Of a stretch of 64,000 nt of DNA, positions 33,254 to 42,475 are shown piece after piece. A program made the position numbers and the translations under genes. Position 1 is the first letter of the stretch. Every line of letters starts with the position of its first letter. The notes beneath the pieces were generated by a model. The model worked only from the letters and a program-made list of their open reading frames with translations, had not been told where the DNA came from and made no database searches. The DNA comes from CAJXNP01 sp050305935 (lineage in GTDB: Bacteria > Bacteroidota > Bacteroidia > Cytophagales > Cyclobacteriaceae): the NCBI GenBank assembly GCA_050305935.1, contig JBNLGG010000001.1:1-64000 (forward strand). The letters run 5' to 3'.

Positions 33254-35188
33254 ATGAAACTAGATTCAAAAATACCAGAAGGGCCATTGGCCGAGAAATG
33301 GACAAAACATAAATTCAATGTAAAGCTGGTCAACCCTGCCAACAAAAGAAAATACGATATCATCGTAGTGGGAACTGGTCTGGCAGGTGCTTCTGCTGCC
33401 GCTTCCTTTGGCGAAATGGGATATAATGTAAAGGCATTTTGCTACCAGGATAGCCCGAGAAGGGCACACAGTATTGCTGCGCAGGGTGGTATTAATGCCG
33501 CCAAAAATTATCAGAATGACGGTGATAGTATATTTCGTTTATTTTACGATACCATCAAAGGTGGTGACTACCGGGCCCGGGAAGCGAATGTATATCGTTT
33601 AGCTGAAGTAAGTTCAAGCATTATCGACCAATGTGTGGCTCAGGGTGTTCCATTTGCAAGAGAGTATGGTGGATTGCTGGATAACAGATCCTTTGGTGGA
33701 GCCCAGGTATCCAGGACTTTTTATGCCAGAGGCCAGACTGGACAACAACTTCTGCTTGGCGCGTATTCCGCGCTTAGTCGGCAAGTTGCTGCTGGTAAAG
33801 TGACCATGCACCCCAGAACTGAAATGCTTGATGTCGTATTAATCGATGGCGAAGCAAAAGGTATTATCACAAGAAACCTGGTAACAGGTAAAATAGAATC
33901 ACACTCCGCCCATGCAGTGGTACTTGCCACGGGAGGCTATGGAAACGTGTTTTTCCTTTCCACCAATGCTATGGGCTGTAACGCTACGGCTGCCTGGAGG
34001 GCCTACAAAAAAGGAGCTTTCTTTGCCAATCCATGTTACACTCAGATCCACCCGACCTGTATCCCTGTTCACGGCGATCAGCAATCCAAGCTGACCCTGA
34101 TGTCAGAGTCGTTGAGGAATGATGGTAGGGTATGGGTACCAAAGGAAAAATCTGTTTCAGAAAAACTGCGCAAAGGTGAGATCAAACCAAAAGACGTAGC
34201 AGAGGAAGACAGGGACTACTATCTGGAAAGAATTTATCCTTCGTTTGGAAACCTCGTGCCTCGGGATGTGGCTTCCAGAAATGCGAAAAATGTTTGCGAT
34301 GAAGGTCGTGGCGTAGGTGAAACAGGATTAGCGGTATTTCTTGATTTCAGGGATGCGATCGCACGGGATGGAAAAGATGTCATCGAAGCTAAATATGGGA
34401 ACTTATTCCAGATGTATGAGAAGATCACGGCCGATGATCCTTACCAAACACCGATGATGATCTATCCGGCGGTTCACTATACCATGGGTGGTATCTGGGT
34501 TGACTATAATCTTCAAACGACTGTACCGGGGCTTTTTGCAGCCGGGGAATGCAATTTCTCTGATCACGGTGCTAACAGACTTGGAGCAAGTGCCTTGATG
34601 CAGGGTCTGGCCGATGGATATTTCGTGTTGCCTTATACTATTGGTAATTATCTGGCGAATATCAAGCCTGTAAAAATATCTACTGACCATGATGCCTTTG
34701 TTAAAGCAGAGAAAGAAGTCAAAGAGAGAATCGAAAAACTTCTTAGTCTTAATGGTACCAAGACGGTCGACCAATACCACAAGGAACTTGGAAAGATCAT
34801 GTGGGACAAATGCGGTATGGCCAGGAACGAGAAAGGATTGAAGGAAGCCAAGGAAGAAATTAAAAAACTACGAGAAGAGTATTGGAAAAATGTTAAACTG
34901 ATTGGTGCAAATGATGAGCTAAACATGACACTGGAAAAGGCTCTTCGCGTGGCAGATTTCCTTGAACTGGGAGAACTGATGGTGGACGATGCGCTGAACA
35001 GGAACGAGTCTTGTGGCGGTCATTTCCGTGAGGAATCGCAAACCGAAGAAGGAGAAGCCAAACGTGATGACGATAAATTTACTTACGTCGCTGCATGGGA
35101 GTACAAAGGGGAAGATGCCCAGGCAGAATTGCACAAAGAAATCCTCGAATTTGAAAATGTTAAACTGACTCAAAGAAGCTATAAATAA
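33254..35188 (+). CDS. sdhA: Succinate dehydrogenase / fumarate reductase flavoprotein subunit
   Basis: The catalytic subunit with covalently bound FAD. The 644 residues show the dinucleotide motif VVGTGLAGASAAA at 38-50, the HSIAAQGGIN block near 72-81 whose His is the expected FAD attachment site, ATGGYGNVF near 225 and the C-terminal NESCGGHFREE. A roughly 35-residue N-terminal extension precedes the FAD fold. The stop overlaps the sdhB start by one base (TAATG). Confidence 0.96.
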   Translation: MKLDSKIPEGPLAEKWTKHKFNVKLVNPANKRKYDIIVVGTGLAGASAAASFGEMGYNVKAFCYQDSPRRAHSIAAQGGINAAKNYQNDGDSIFRLFYDTIKGGDYRAREANVYRLAEVSSSIIDQCVAQGVPFAREYGGLLDNRSFGGAQVSRTFYARGQTGQQLLLGAYSALSRQVAAGKVTMHPRTEMLDVVLIDGEAKGIITRNLVTGKIESHSAHAVVLATGGYGNVFFLSTNAMGCNATAAWRAYKKGAFFANPCYTQIHPTCIPVHGDQQSKLTLMSESLRNDGRVWVPKEKSVSEKLRKGEIKPKDVAEEDRDYYLERIYPSFGNLVPRDVASRNAKNVCDEGRGVGETGLAVFLDFRDAIARDGKDVIEAKYGNLFQMYEKITADDPYQTPMMIYPAVHYTMGGIWVDYNLQTTVPGLFAAGECNFSDHGANRLGASALMQGLADGYFVLPYTIGNYLANIKPVKISTDHDAFVKAEKEVKERIEKLLSLNGTKTVDQYHKELGKIMWDKCGMARNEKGLKEAKEEIKKLREEYWKNVKLIGANDELNMTLEKALRVADFLELGELMVDDALNRNESCGGHFREESQTEEGEAKRDDDKFTYVAAWEYKGEDAQAELHKEILEFENVKLTQRSYK

Positions 35189-35949
35189 TGGAAAAAGGTC
35201 ATTCACATACACTTAAGATCTGGCGCCAAAAGGACGCCAACAGCAAAGGCGAATTAAAAACCTATAAAATTGAGAATGTCTCTCCAGGTAGTTCATTCCT
35301 TGAGATGCTTGACATTTTGAATGAGGAATTATTAGCGAAGGGTGAAGATCCGGTCCATTTTGACCATGATTGCCGTGAGGGCATTTGCGGGATGTGCAGT
35401 CTCTACATAAACGGCAGGCCACACGGACCCGATAGTTTGATCACTGCTTGTCAGCTTCATATGAGGAGTTTCAATGATGGGGATACCATCGTTATCGAAC
35501 CTTGGCGTGCTAAGTCATTTCCTGTAATCAAAGACTTGGTAGTAGATCGAAGTTCATTTGACAGGATAATGCAGGCTGGTGGTTATGTCTCTGTCAGAAC
35601 AGGATCAGTGCAGGATGCCAATGCTATTCCTGTTCCGAAACCTGATGCAGATTCAGCCATGGATGCCGCTGCTTGCATAGGATGTGGTGCGTGTGTGGCG
35701 GCCTGTAAAAATGCATCGGCCATGTTGTTTGTTGCTGCTAAGGTTTCTCAATTGGCATTATTGCCACAAGGTAAGGTGGAAAGAAAAGAGCGGGCATTGA
35801 ATATGGTGAAGCAAATGGAAGAGGAGGGGTTCGGCTCATGCACCAATACAGGAGCATGTTCTGCTGAATGTCCTAAAGGAATTGACTTGTCGCATATCGC
35901 AAGGTTAAACAGGGAATATTTCTCAGCAGCTCTAACAGCAGAAAAATAG
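35188..35949 (+). CDS. sdhB: Succinate dehydrogenase / fumarate reductase iron-sulfur subunit
   Basis: Carries electrons from FAD to the membrane quinone site. The 253 residues show the 2Fe-2S ligands Cys62, 67, 70 and 88 (CREGICGMC, then ITACQ). The cluster-binding Cys of the C-terminal domain are 163, 166, 169 and 173 (CIGCGACVAAC) and 218, 224 and 228 (CTNTGACSAEC). It is coupled to sdhA by a one-base overlap and followed by a terminator, so sdhCAB is a complete operon. Confidence 0.96.
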   Translation: MEKGHSHTLKIWRQKDANSKGELKTYKIENVSPGSSFLEMLDILNEELLAKGEDPVHFDHDCREGICGMCSLYINGRPHGPDSLITACQLHMRSFNDGDTIVIEPWRAKSFPVIKDLVVDRSSFDRIMQAGGYVSVRTGSVQDANAIPVPKPDADSAMDAAACIGCGACVAACKNASAMLFVAAKVSQLALLPQGKVERKERALNMVKQMEEEGFGSCTNTGACSAECPKGIDLSHIARLNREYFSAALTAEK

Positions 35950-35987
35950 ATTTTAGGTTTTTAATATAAAACCGCAGGAATAAATTT

Positions 35988-36019
35988 ATGGCTGCCAACT
36001 AAAGGCAGCCATTTTCTTT
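35988..36019 (+). terminator. Intrinsic terminator after sdhCAB
   Basis: A 9-bp stem ATGGCTGCC (35988-35996) / GGCAGCCAT (36004-36012) with a 7-nt loop is followed by TTTCTTT. The T-rich tail ends exactly at the next start codon (36020). Confidence 0.75.
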
Positions 36020-37153
36020 ATGAACGAATTAGAAAAAATCCTTATAACCTGTGCTCCCGGCTTAAGTGAACAATTGAGCAATGAATTGAAAATTCATGGT
36101 TTTGAAGTCATTGATGTTAAAAATAAGTCTGTTGAGACGAAAGGAACTATTGTCGATTGCTACAAGCTTAACTACGTATTAAGGACAGCCAATCGGGTAT
36201 TATTCAAATTGTTTCAGACGGGTGCGACTCATCCCGATCACCTATATAAAAAAGCTAAAGCCTATCCCTGGGAAGATATTTTGTATAAAGGGTCCTATAT
36301 AAGTATCGATTCGTTCGTCAGAAATAATTTTATCAAAGACACGCGTTTTGCCAATCTTCGGCTGAAAGATGCCATTGCCGACCGGTTTATGGAATTATAC
36401 CGCCAGCGACCGGACAGCGGGCCAAAGAAAGACGATATTGTTCTTTTTTTGTATTGGATGGAAAAGGAAGCCGAGATTTACCTCGATACTTCGGGAGAAA
36501 CCCTGTCAAAACACGGATACAGGAAAACCAGCACAGGTGCGCCGATGCAGGAGAATCTTGCCGCAGCTCTCGTTAATTCCACCGGATGGGATCGGGGTTC
36601 ACATTTCATTAACCCCATGTGTGGTAGCGGGACGCTAGCCATCGAAGCAGCGATGATGGCGATCAATAAGTATCCCGGCGAGGTCCCCAGAAGCTATTGT
36701 TTTCAAAAAACAAGTTCGTACAACCGGAACCAGTTTGAAACGATTAAATCGAAGTTTCGATCGAGTTCAAATGACCGGCTGGGATTTAAGATCATTGCTA
36801 CAGATATTAATCGAAGAGCGGTGGAGGCGGCGAAAGAAAATGCAAAGAAGGCGCGGGTAGATCATTTAATTGATTTTCGGGTCTGTGATTTTCGCCAGAC
36901 ATTCATTCCTGACGGCCCGGGTATAATAATAGTAAACCCTGAATACGGCGAACGCCTGGGAACAGAAAAAGACCTGGAATTGCACTACAAGGAAATCGGT
37001 GATTTTTTTAAACAAAAAGGGGGAGGTAAAAAAGGCTTTATTTTTACAGGAAATCTGGAAGCAGCCAAACATGTTGGCCTTCGTACGTCTAGCCGTAAAA
37101 TATTCTTTAATGGTAAGATAGAATGTCGGCTGCTGGAATATGATCTGTTTTAA
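36020..37153 (+). CDS. THUMP-domain class I RNA methyltransferase (RlmL-like)
   Basis: A 377-residue protein with a THUMP/ferredoxin-like N-terminus (about 1-160) and an N6/N2-type Rossmann methyltransferase C-terminus. Motif I is PMCGSGT at 199-205, the TDIN acidic loop is at 261-264, and motif IV reads NPEYGE at 306-311 where most relatives have NPPYGE. It resembles the N-terminal half of RlmL (m2G2445 of 23S rRNA). The exact target nucleotide cannot be fixed. Whether the Pro-to-Glu change is a clade habit or affects the flipped-base pocket is open. Confidence 0.85.
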   Translation: MNELEKILITCAPGLSEQLSNELKIHGFEVIDVKNKSVETKGTIVDCYKLNYVLRTANRVLFKLFQTGATHPDHLYKKAKAYPWEDILYKGSYISIDSFVRNNFIKDTRFANLRLKDAIADRFMELYRQRPDSGPKKDDIVLFLYWMEKEAEIYLDTSGETLSKHGYRKTSTGAPMQENLAAALVNSTGWDRGSHFINPMCGSGTLAIEAAMMAINKYPGEVPRSYCFQKTSSYNRNQFETIKSKFRSSSNDRLGFKIIATDINRRAVEAAKENAKKARVDHLIDFRVCDFRQTFIPDGPGIIIVNPEYGERLGTEKDLELHYKEIGDFFKQKGGGKKGFIFTGNLEAAKHVGLRTSSRKIFFNGKIECRLLEYDLF

Positions 37154-37238
37154 TTCGGTTAAAGATAGATTGTTCGCGAAATGCCATCCAAAGTGTTTTT
37201 TGTTTTATACTTCTTCGGTTAGAATCATTTCGTTTTGA

Positions 37239-37388
37239 ATGCATGCAAGTGATCCTGTGGAAATCACCAGTAGAATGTGTCTGAGATGTGCTGGAGAAGC
37301 AACACTGTATGAAGGAGATCGGGACGGAGAGGGAAATATTATAACAAAAGATGATTTGGAGTGGGCTTATGCATTTCAATTGGATTAA
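37239..37388 (+). CDS. Possible small protein with a CxxC pair
   Basis: A 49-codon frame starting ATG directly after an in-frame TGA. The predicted peptide has Cys14 and Cys17 (MCLRCAGE) and an acidic C-terminal half (GDRDGEGNIITKDDLEWAYAFQLD). Translation could also begin at Met13. The composition looks protein-like, but there is no recognised family and no Shine-Dalgarno, and it lies in a 295-bp gap between the RNA methyltransferase and the convergent SET gene. Low support. Confidence 0.3.
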   Translation: MHASDPVEITSRMCLRCAGEATLYEGDRDGEGNIITKDDLEWAYAFQLD

Positions 37389-37408
37389 AATCAAACTGGA
37401 CACTCAAC

Positions 37409-37440
37409 AAAAAAAAACGAGGGGCGTGAAGCCCCTCGTT
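37409..37440 (-). terminator. Intrinsic terminator of the SET-domain gene
   Basis: A 10-bp perfect stem (37416-37425 / 37431-37440, GC-rich core GAGGGGC) has loop GTGAA. On the minus strand it is followed by a T-run corresponding to the A-tract at 37409-37417. It lies 9 nt past the SET gene stop. Confidence 0.85.
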
Positions 37441-37448
37441 TAGTTTGG

Positions 37449-38105
37449 TTATTTTCTTTTTAGCTGACCGTTAGATCTGGCTTTGTACTGCGCCACTTTT
37501 TCTACCGGTACTTCCACCAGTTCTTTTTTTCTCAAGATATACACAGATTTGTACTTCAAGGGGTCATTGCGATAGTCCCTCAATTCATTTTGTGTATGGT
37601 GGTCGATAAATCCCAACAACGGTTGGTCTACAAAATAAAACTTTTCAAGAGCTGTCTTGATTTTTTCATCCCATATAGGATAGTATAGATCAAAATCGCT
37701 TGGCTTAACTTCCTTCCGGCAGTGGCTTTCTCCACAAATGAGTGGAATCGGTTTTTCAAGATTGAAAATACCATATTCATCTGTTATTTGCTCATTTGGG
37801 AAGATATCCCTGATCGCAATTTCGAAACCGTAACCGGTGGAAATGGTATTGCAGTTGCAACAGTGGTTTACATACTTTGCAAAATCCCAGCTGATTATTC
37901 TGTACCCGCGTTCGTCGATGTAGGAATATTTTTCAATCTGATCCTGCATGTCGAGGGAATGTTTACTAAAATCTTCTGGTGAAACTTCAATTTCGAGGCT
38001 ATCCTTTACATAGACAATTGTACCTTCAGGTATAAAGGCAGTGGCAAACACTCCGTAACCCACCTGTGGATTGATAAACCGGAGTTCAGTGTTCGGATGT
38101 ATCAT
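37449..38105 (-). CDS. SET-domain protein (putative protein lysine methyltransferase)
   Basis: A 218-residue protein with a whole SET domain. GYGVFA at 16-21 is the start of the SAM site, NHCCNCN at 80-86 corresponds to the NHxCxxN knot motif, and NEQITDEYG at 104-112 corresponds to GEEITxDYG with the catalytic-site Tyr. A post-SET-like CGESHCR at 124-130 can complete a zinc site. It is predicted to transfer methyl groups to protein lysines; the target is unknown, and no histone-like or ribosomal-protein gene is adjacent. It stands alone, with a strong terminator. Confidence 0.8.
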   Translation of the reverse strand: MIHPNTELRFINPQVGYGVFATAFIPEGTIVYVKDSLEIEVSPEDFSKHSLDMQDQIEKYSYIDERGYRIISWDFAKYVNHCCNCNTISTGYGFEIAIRDIFPNEQITDEYGIFNLEKPIPLICGESHCRKEVKPSDFDLYYPIWDEKIKTALEKFYFVDQPLLGFIDHHTQNELRDYRNDPLKYKSVYILRKKELVEVPVEKVAQYKARSNGQLKRK

Positions 38106-38208
38106 TTCTAGCTATAAAAACATACTAATAGATAGTTGTTTAACCGCACAATTTAACTTTAAAAGTGAAATTATGTTGTACAATAAACAGGAATTTATTA
38201 CCAGAATG

Positions 38209-39231
38209 TTACTTGTTTTTTAACGACTTTTTATAGTCGGAAATAATGCCTTCAGCGATCCAGTTTGCCAGGGCTTGTCGATTGTCATTTACCACAAATC
38301 TACGTTGGTCGCGGTTGTTTTTGATGTTGCCCAACTCGATATAAACCATCGCTGGCAGGGTGTTTTTCACCACGTATAAATTACTCCTGGAGCTGACGGT
38401 GCCATGGTAGCTTCGGTTCGGCTGATGCCTGGCATATTTCTTTTTGATAACCTGGTGAATTTCTTCGGCCAGGCGGGCACCGTTTTCACTTCGATGGTGG
38501 TGGTAAAAAAACACATCGATGTTTTCCCCTTCAGACCGGCTGTCAATATGGATAACAATGAGGCGCTGGTATTTGGCAACATTTTTTTGATAAAGGGTGT
38601 TGATACTTTCGGTCCTTTGCTTTAGGCGCGCACGTTGATTGATGGGCATCTCCAGGCCGGGATAGGTTTTCTCGTTTTTGTCAATTTTTAATATCATTTC
38701 GTCCCGTATGCCATCATCCTCGTCAGTTACGATCATGATCACTTCGGCGCCATGTTCGATCAGGTTTTTTGCCAATCTTAATGTGATATCGTAAGAATAT
38801 TCGTCTTCGCTGATGGTGTGGTTTTGAAAATACCCAAGCGCTCCGGGGTCGGGACCCCCGTGACCGGAAACGAGGTAATAGACAGCGCCACGAAGCTCCG
38901 TGTCTTTCAAGGCTAAATTTTGATACTTTTCCCCAAAATAAATTTGGTAGGGGTTTAAAACCAGGGCAGGATTTTCTGGCTTAGGCTCAACTATTTCATC
39001 GGGTAAAAGATAGGTGGTGCCTGCCAGAAGACTGCTGTCGGCCCTGATTTTTGACCGGTTAATGGCGATAAAGTGGGCCAGGTATTTTGATGGCTCCATT
39101 TCATTGCGTTCCAGGATGCTGTAAATGCCCTCTCCATATTGGGCCACGACAATACGATCATCGATAAGTTGTCCCAGACCGGAAAATGGCAATAGATTAG
39201 AGAAAAGAAGGATAGATATAATTGTCCTCAT
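38209..39231 (-). CDS. N-acetylmuramoyl-L-alanine amidase (Amidase_3)
   Basis: A zinc hydrolase that cuts the bond between MurNAc and the stem peptide. From the ATG at 39229-39231 (340 residues), it has a signal peptide ending near GLGQ (21), a LysM-like stretch (GEGIYSILERNEMEPSKYLAHFIAINR) and then the Amidase_3 domain. Zinc and catalytic residues are visible: SGHGGPDPGA, an acidic Glu in ISEDEYSYDI, VIHIDSRSE and the terminal VYIELGNIKN. The frame is open 13 codons upstream, but the internal ATG gives the proper signal peptide. Probably periplasmic, acting in cell separation or turnover. Confidence 0.9.
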   Translation of the reverse strand: MRTIISILLFSNLLPFSGLGQLIDDRIVVAQYGEGIYSILERNEMEPSKYLAHFIAINRSKIRADSSLLAGTTYLLPDEIVEPKPENPALVLNPYQIYFGEKYQNLALKDTELRGAVYYLVSGHGGPDPGALGYFQNHTISEDEYSYDITLRLAKNLIEHGAEVIMIVTDEDDGIRDEMILKIDKNEKTYPGLEMPINQRARLKQRTESINTLYQKNVAKYQRLIVIHIDSRSEGENIDVFFYHHHRSENGARLAEEIHQVIKKKYARHQPNRSYHGTVSSRSNLYVVKNTLPAMVYIELGNIKNNRDQRRFVVNDNRQALANWIAEGIISDYKKSLKNK

Positions 39232-39312
39232 TTTGAAGGGTATAAAACTGTATAACCCAAAAAACACCATTGATAATGTGTTGAATGACGAAAACTCCTT
39301 AAAACAGATGAT

Positions 39313-42252
39313 TTATTCAAACAATAATTCGATATCATCTTTTGAGAGGTCTTTAATAAAGCTTTCTTCTGTGATAATTAGATCTGTGGCGAGCTGTTTT
39401 TTGTGTTGTTGGAGCGCCAGTATTTTTTCTTCCACAGAGTTTTTAGTGATAAACTTATAAGTAAACACGGTGTTCTTCTGTCCAATCCGATGAGCCCGGT
39501 CCACGGCTTGTGCTTCAATGGCCGGATTCCACCAGGGGTCAAGCAAAAACACATATTCAGCTTTGGTTAGGTTAAGGCCAAGTCCTCCCGCTTTCAATGA
39601 AATAAGGAATAGCTTGATCTTTTCATCGTTTTGAAATTTTTCAACTTCACCCATTCTGTCCTTGGTAGAGCCATCGAGGTAGGCAAAGTCAATTTTATTG
39701 GATTTCAGGTAATCTGAAAATATCTGAAGGTGTTTCACAAATTGGCTGAACACCAATATTTTATGGTTTTCACTCAGGGCACTCTGGATCATATAAGTGA
39801 CGTCTTCCATTTTTCCGGAGTCCCCGCCATATTCAGGATCTACCATCCTGGGGTGGTTGGCTATTTGTCGCAATTTCGTGAGCCCCTGCAGCAGCATCAT
39901 TTGGGACTTGCCCATTCCGTGCGTTTCTATTTGCTCCAGGATCACATTTCGGTATTGCGATTTTACTTCTTCATAATACTCCTCCTGCATAGTCGTCATC
40001 GTACAGTACTTGATGTTTTCCACCTTATCTGGGAGTTCGGTGGCTACCTGCGACTTATGTCTTCTCAATATGAATGGTTTAATGATATTGTGAAGTTTTT
40101 GTGTTTTTTGTGAGTCTTTTTTCTTTTCTATCGGGAGGAGGAATTCATTTTTGAAAAAAGTGCTGCCACCCAGTAGACCCGGATTAATAAAGGAAATTTG
40201 TGCCCAAAGGTCCATCGTGCTGTTTTCTAGCGGTGTACCGGTCAAAATCAGTTTATGTTTCGAGTTTAATTCCCTTACAGATTTGCTGATAATCGAGTTT
40301 GGGTTTTTGATCGCCTGGCTTTCATCAAGAATGACGTAGTTAAAATAGAACTGCTTGAGGATGTCGATGTCCAGTCTGGTGATGCCGTAGCTGGTGAGGA
40401 TTAGGTCTTTGCCTGCGAAGCTAGTTATATCCTTCACCCGGTTGGTGCCCGTGTAGCAAAATATATTGAGTTTAGGGGTAAACTTCCGAGCCTCCATTTC
40501 CCAGTTATAGATCAGCGAAGTGGGCATAATAAGCAAGGACGGTACGGTTTCCCCTGATTCCTTTAGGGACTGCATGAGCGCCAGGGTCTGAACCGTTTTA
40601 CCAAGCCCCATATCGTCTGCCAGGCAACCACCAAACCTGTATTGGTTTAAGAATTTTAGCCAGTTGTATCCCGCCTTTTGATAGGGTCTGAGTTCGCCTT
40701 TAAAATGGCTCGGTGACGGGGCATCTTCAATTTCCTGAAAGTTTCTAAGCTTCTGGAGTTTTCGGTCAATGGTTACTTTGGCCAGGTTGCCACTTTCCAG
40801 CTCCTGGACTAGCGCCAGGTGGTGTTTTTTTAGCGTAATGGATTTTTCGTTTTCCCTGCTTTCACCGCTGAAAGCAAATAACTCGGAGTATTCTTTCACC
40901 CAGCTTTCCGGAATGACTCCGATTTCGCCGTTTGGAAGAATGAATTCATTCTTCTTTTTGAGGACGAGTTTTCGTAGTTCGACAAATGGAATCTCAAATT
41001 CCCCGAATTTGATGACCGCGAATATATCGAACCAGTCAATATTTTCACGAACTTCAATAGATATGGAGCTGGAGCCAAGGAAGTATCTTTTTTCATTGGT
41101 GTTTTTTTGTTTGATTAGAAATCCTGCCTGCTCCAGCGTCGATTTGTTATTGGCCAGCCATTCGAAGGCGCCCATTTTTTTTATGGTACATTTGGCGTTT
41201 TTTAAGTCAAGGCCGAGTTCTTGTAGCAGCTCGATGATATTTTCTTCTTCGCGAAGGTTTCTCCTGATCCGGTAAAAGGTGTAATCGCCATTGGCTTTTT
41301 CCATTGATACACTCACTCCATTTGAGTGGCCAGGGGTGAAATTGTATTTCCCATAATTAAATGTGAGCTCAAAAAGGATTTTTGAATCGCCTTCCAGCAT
41401 GTCGGCCTGGCCATTTCCATTTTGGTCAAATAATGTGAGGGGTGCATTTTCAGCCAATTCTGAAAAACTGAGGCAGGGAATAGGTGAAAAGTTTTCGGTC
41501 TCAATGGTGAATCCTTTGGCATATACATCAAATGATGCAATGAGCGGCGCCACAAATTTTTTATAATAAGTCTCCTCAACATTTTTTGGGATTACAATAA
41601 ATTTTTTCTTGATGAAGGGCACAAGCTTATTGCCATCGACATCTTTTTTAAAATGATATATCTTATCACCCACCACCAGCCAGGCAGGTGATTTACAGAT
41701 GATGTAGGAACCATTTCCGTTAAACTCTACCTTTTCATTGCCATATTTAATGGTAGGAAAATAATGGGTATTGTCTTCGTTTTTTCGAAAATGAAAGAGG
41801 ACACTTGCCTTTTCAGTAAGGACTTCCAGTTTTTTCCAGGTTGGTTCGCCATCCCTCCCCATTTCAAAGACCATTTTTCCAAAAAGTAAAGGTAAAATCT
41901 TGGACCTCCGTCTTTCAAGATATTTATGAATCTCTGAGATCAGCAGTTCATCTTTTTTCTCAGAGTTAAATACCTTGTCAAAAAATATCCTGGGCTTGAC
42001 TCGCTGCTTGGTGAAATGTCGTATTACAGTCTCCTGCTGCATGGAGTCCATCAATTTGATCAATTCATAATCCGCCTCGTCCAGGCCATGCGCAAATTCA
42101 CGGGCATTTTGAGATGAAATGTTTTGATGCTGTAGGGTTAGCTTGCCTTTCTCGTCCAGCCGCACAACGAATGATTCTAACAAATACCCGAGATATTCAT
42201 GCTGAAAGAGAGAGTAGACTATCTGAAACGGATCGGATGATGATACTTTCAT
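39313..42252 (-). CDS. SNF2-family DNA-dependent ATPase
   Basis: A 979-residue Swi2/Snf2-type translocase. The N-terminal half (about 1-500) is of unknown fold with many beta strands. The ATPase core begins near 520: Walker A DDMGLGKTVQ near 545, the DEAH-box variant DESQ near 640, motif III LTGTPLENS, and the C-terminal helicase motifs V and VI (KAGGLGLNLTKAEYV and DRAHRIGQ). Such proteins remodel protein-DNA or RNA polymerase complexes, as RapA does. It is not flanked by restriction or defence genes, so a housekeeping role is more likely. Confidence 0.9.
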   Translation of the reverse strand: MKVSSSDPFQIVYSLFQHEYLGYLLESFVVRLDEKGKLTLQHQNISSQNAREFAHGLDEADYELIKLMDSMQQETVIRHFTKQRVKPRIFFDKVFNSEKKDELLISEIHKYLERRRSKILPLLFGKMVFEMGRDGEPTWKKLEVLTEKASVLFHFRKNEDNTHYFPTIKYGNEKVEFNGNGSYIICKSPAWLVVGDKIYHFKKDVDGNKLVPFIKKKFIVIPKNVEETYYKKFVAPLIASFDVYAKGFTIETENFSPIPCLSFSELAENAPLTLFDQNGNGQADMLEGDSKILFELTFNYGKYNFTPGHSNGVSVSMEKANGDYTFYRIRRNLREEENIIELLQELGLDLKNAKCTIKKMGAFEWLANNKSTLEQAGFLIKQKNTNEKRYFLGSSSISIEVRENIDWFDIFAVIKFGEFEIPFVELRKLVLKKKNEFILPNGEIGVIPESWVKEYSELFAFSGESRENEKSITLKKHHLALVQELESGNLAKVTIDRKLQKLRNFQEIEDAPSPSHFKGELRPYQKAGYNWLKFLNQYRFGGCLADDMGLGKTVQTLALMQSLKESGETVPSLLIMPTSLIYNWEMEARKFTPKLNIFCYTGTNRVKDITSFAGKDLILTSYGITRLDIDILKQFYFNYVILDESQAIKNPNSIISKSVRELNSKHKLILTGTPLENSTMDLWAQISFINPGLLGGSTFFKNEFLLPIEKKKDSQKTQKLHNIIKPFILRRHKSQVATELPDKVENIKYCTMTTMQEEYYEEVKSQYRNVILEQIETHGMGKSQMMLLQGLTKLRQIANHPRMVDPEYGGDSGKMEDVTYMIQSALSENHKILVFSQFVKHLQIFSDYLKSNKIDFAYLDGSTKDRMGEVEKFQNDEKIKLFLISLKAGGLGLNLTKAEYVFLLDPWWNPAIEAQAVDRAHRIGQKNTVFTYKFITKNSVEEKILALQQHKKQLATDLIITEESFIKDLSKDDIELLFE

Positions 42253-42475
42253 TTTTTGTAGAAATCAACCCGTAAATTATATAAATCGCTTAAATATTTG
42301 ACAGGAATTTCATAAAAATTCAAAATAGAAATGAGAGTTGTCATAAATTCCGCATTTGGTGTTCGTTTTTATGCCAGTTGTGAATGAAAGTGAACAGTCA
42401 GCAAAAGTGAATGTGGCTCCCTGATATCGCAGGACCAATTTTGAAAGTGGGTATATTAATTGCGGATTAGATTGT

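Noticed and set aside
34403..34780. 125-codon minus-strand frame
   Set aside because: It is antisense to sdhA, which is continuous and fully conserved here.
37107..37403. 98-codon minus-strand frame across the end of the RNA methyltransferase gene
   Set aside because: It overlaps a conserved C-terminus, has low-complexity composition and no recognisable feature.
40769..41275. 168-codon plus-strand frame rich in Ser and Phe
   Set aside because: It is antisense to the SNF2 gene; the composition is what reversed Glu/Lys-rich coding gives.
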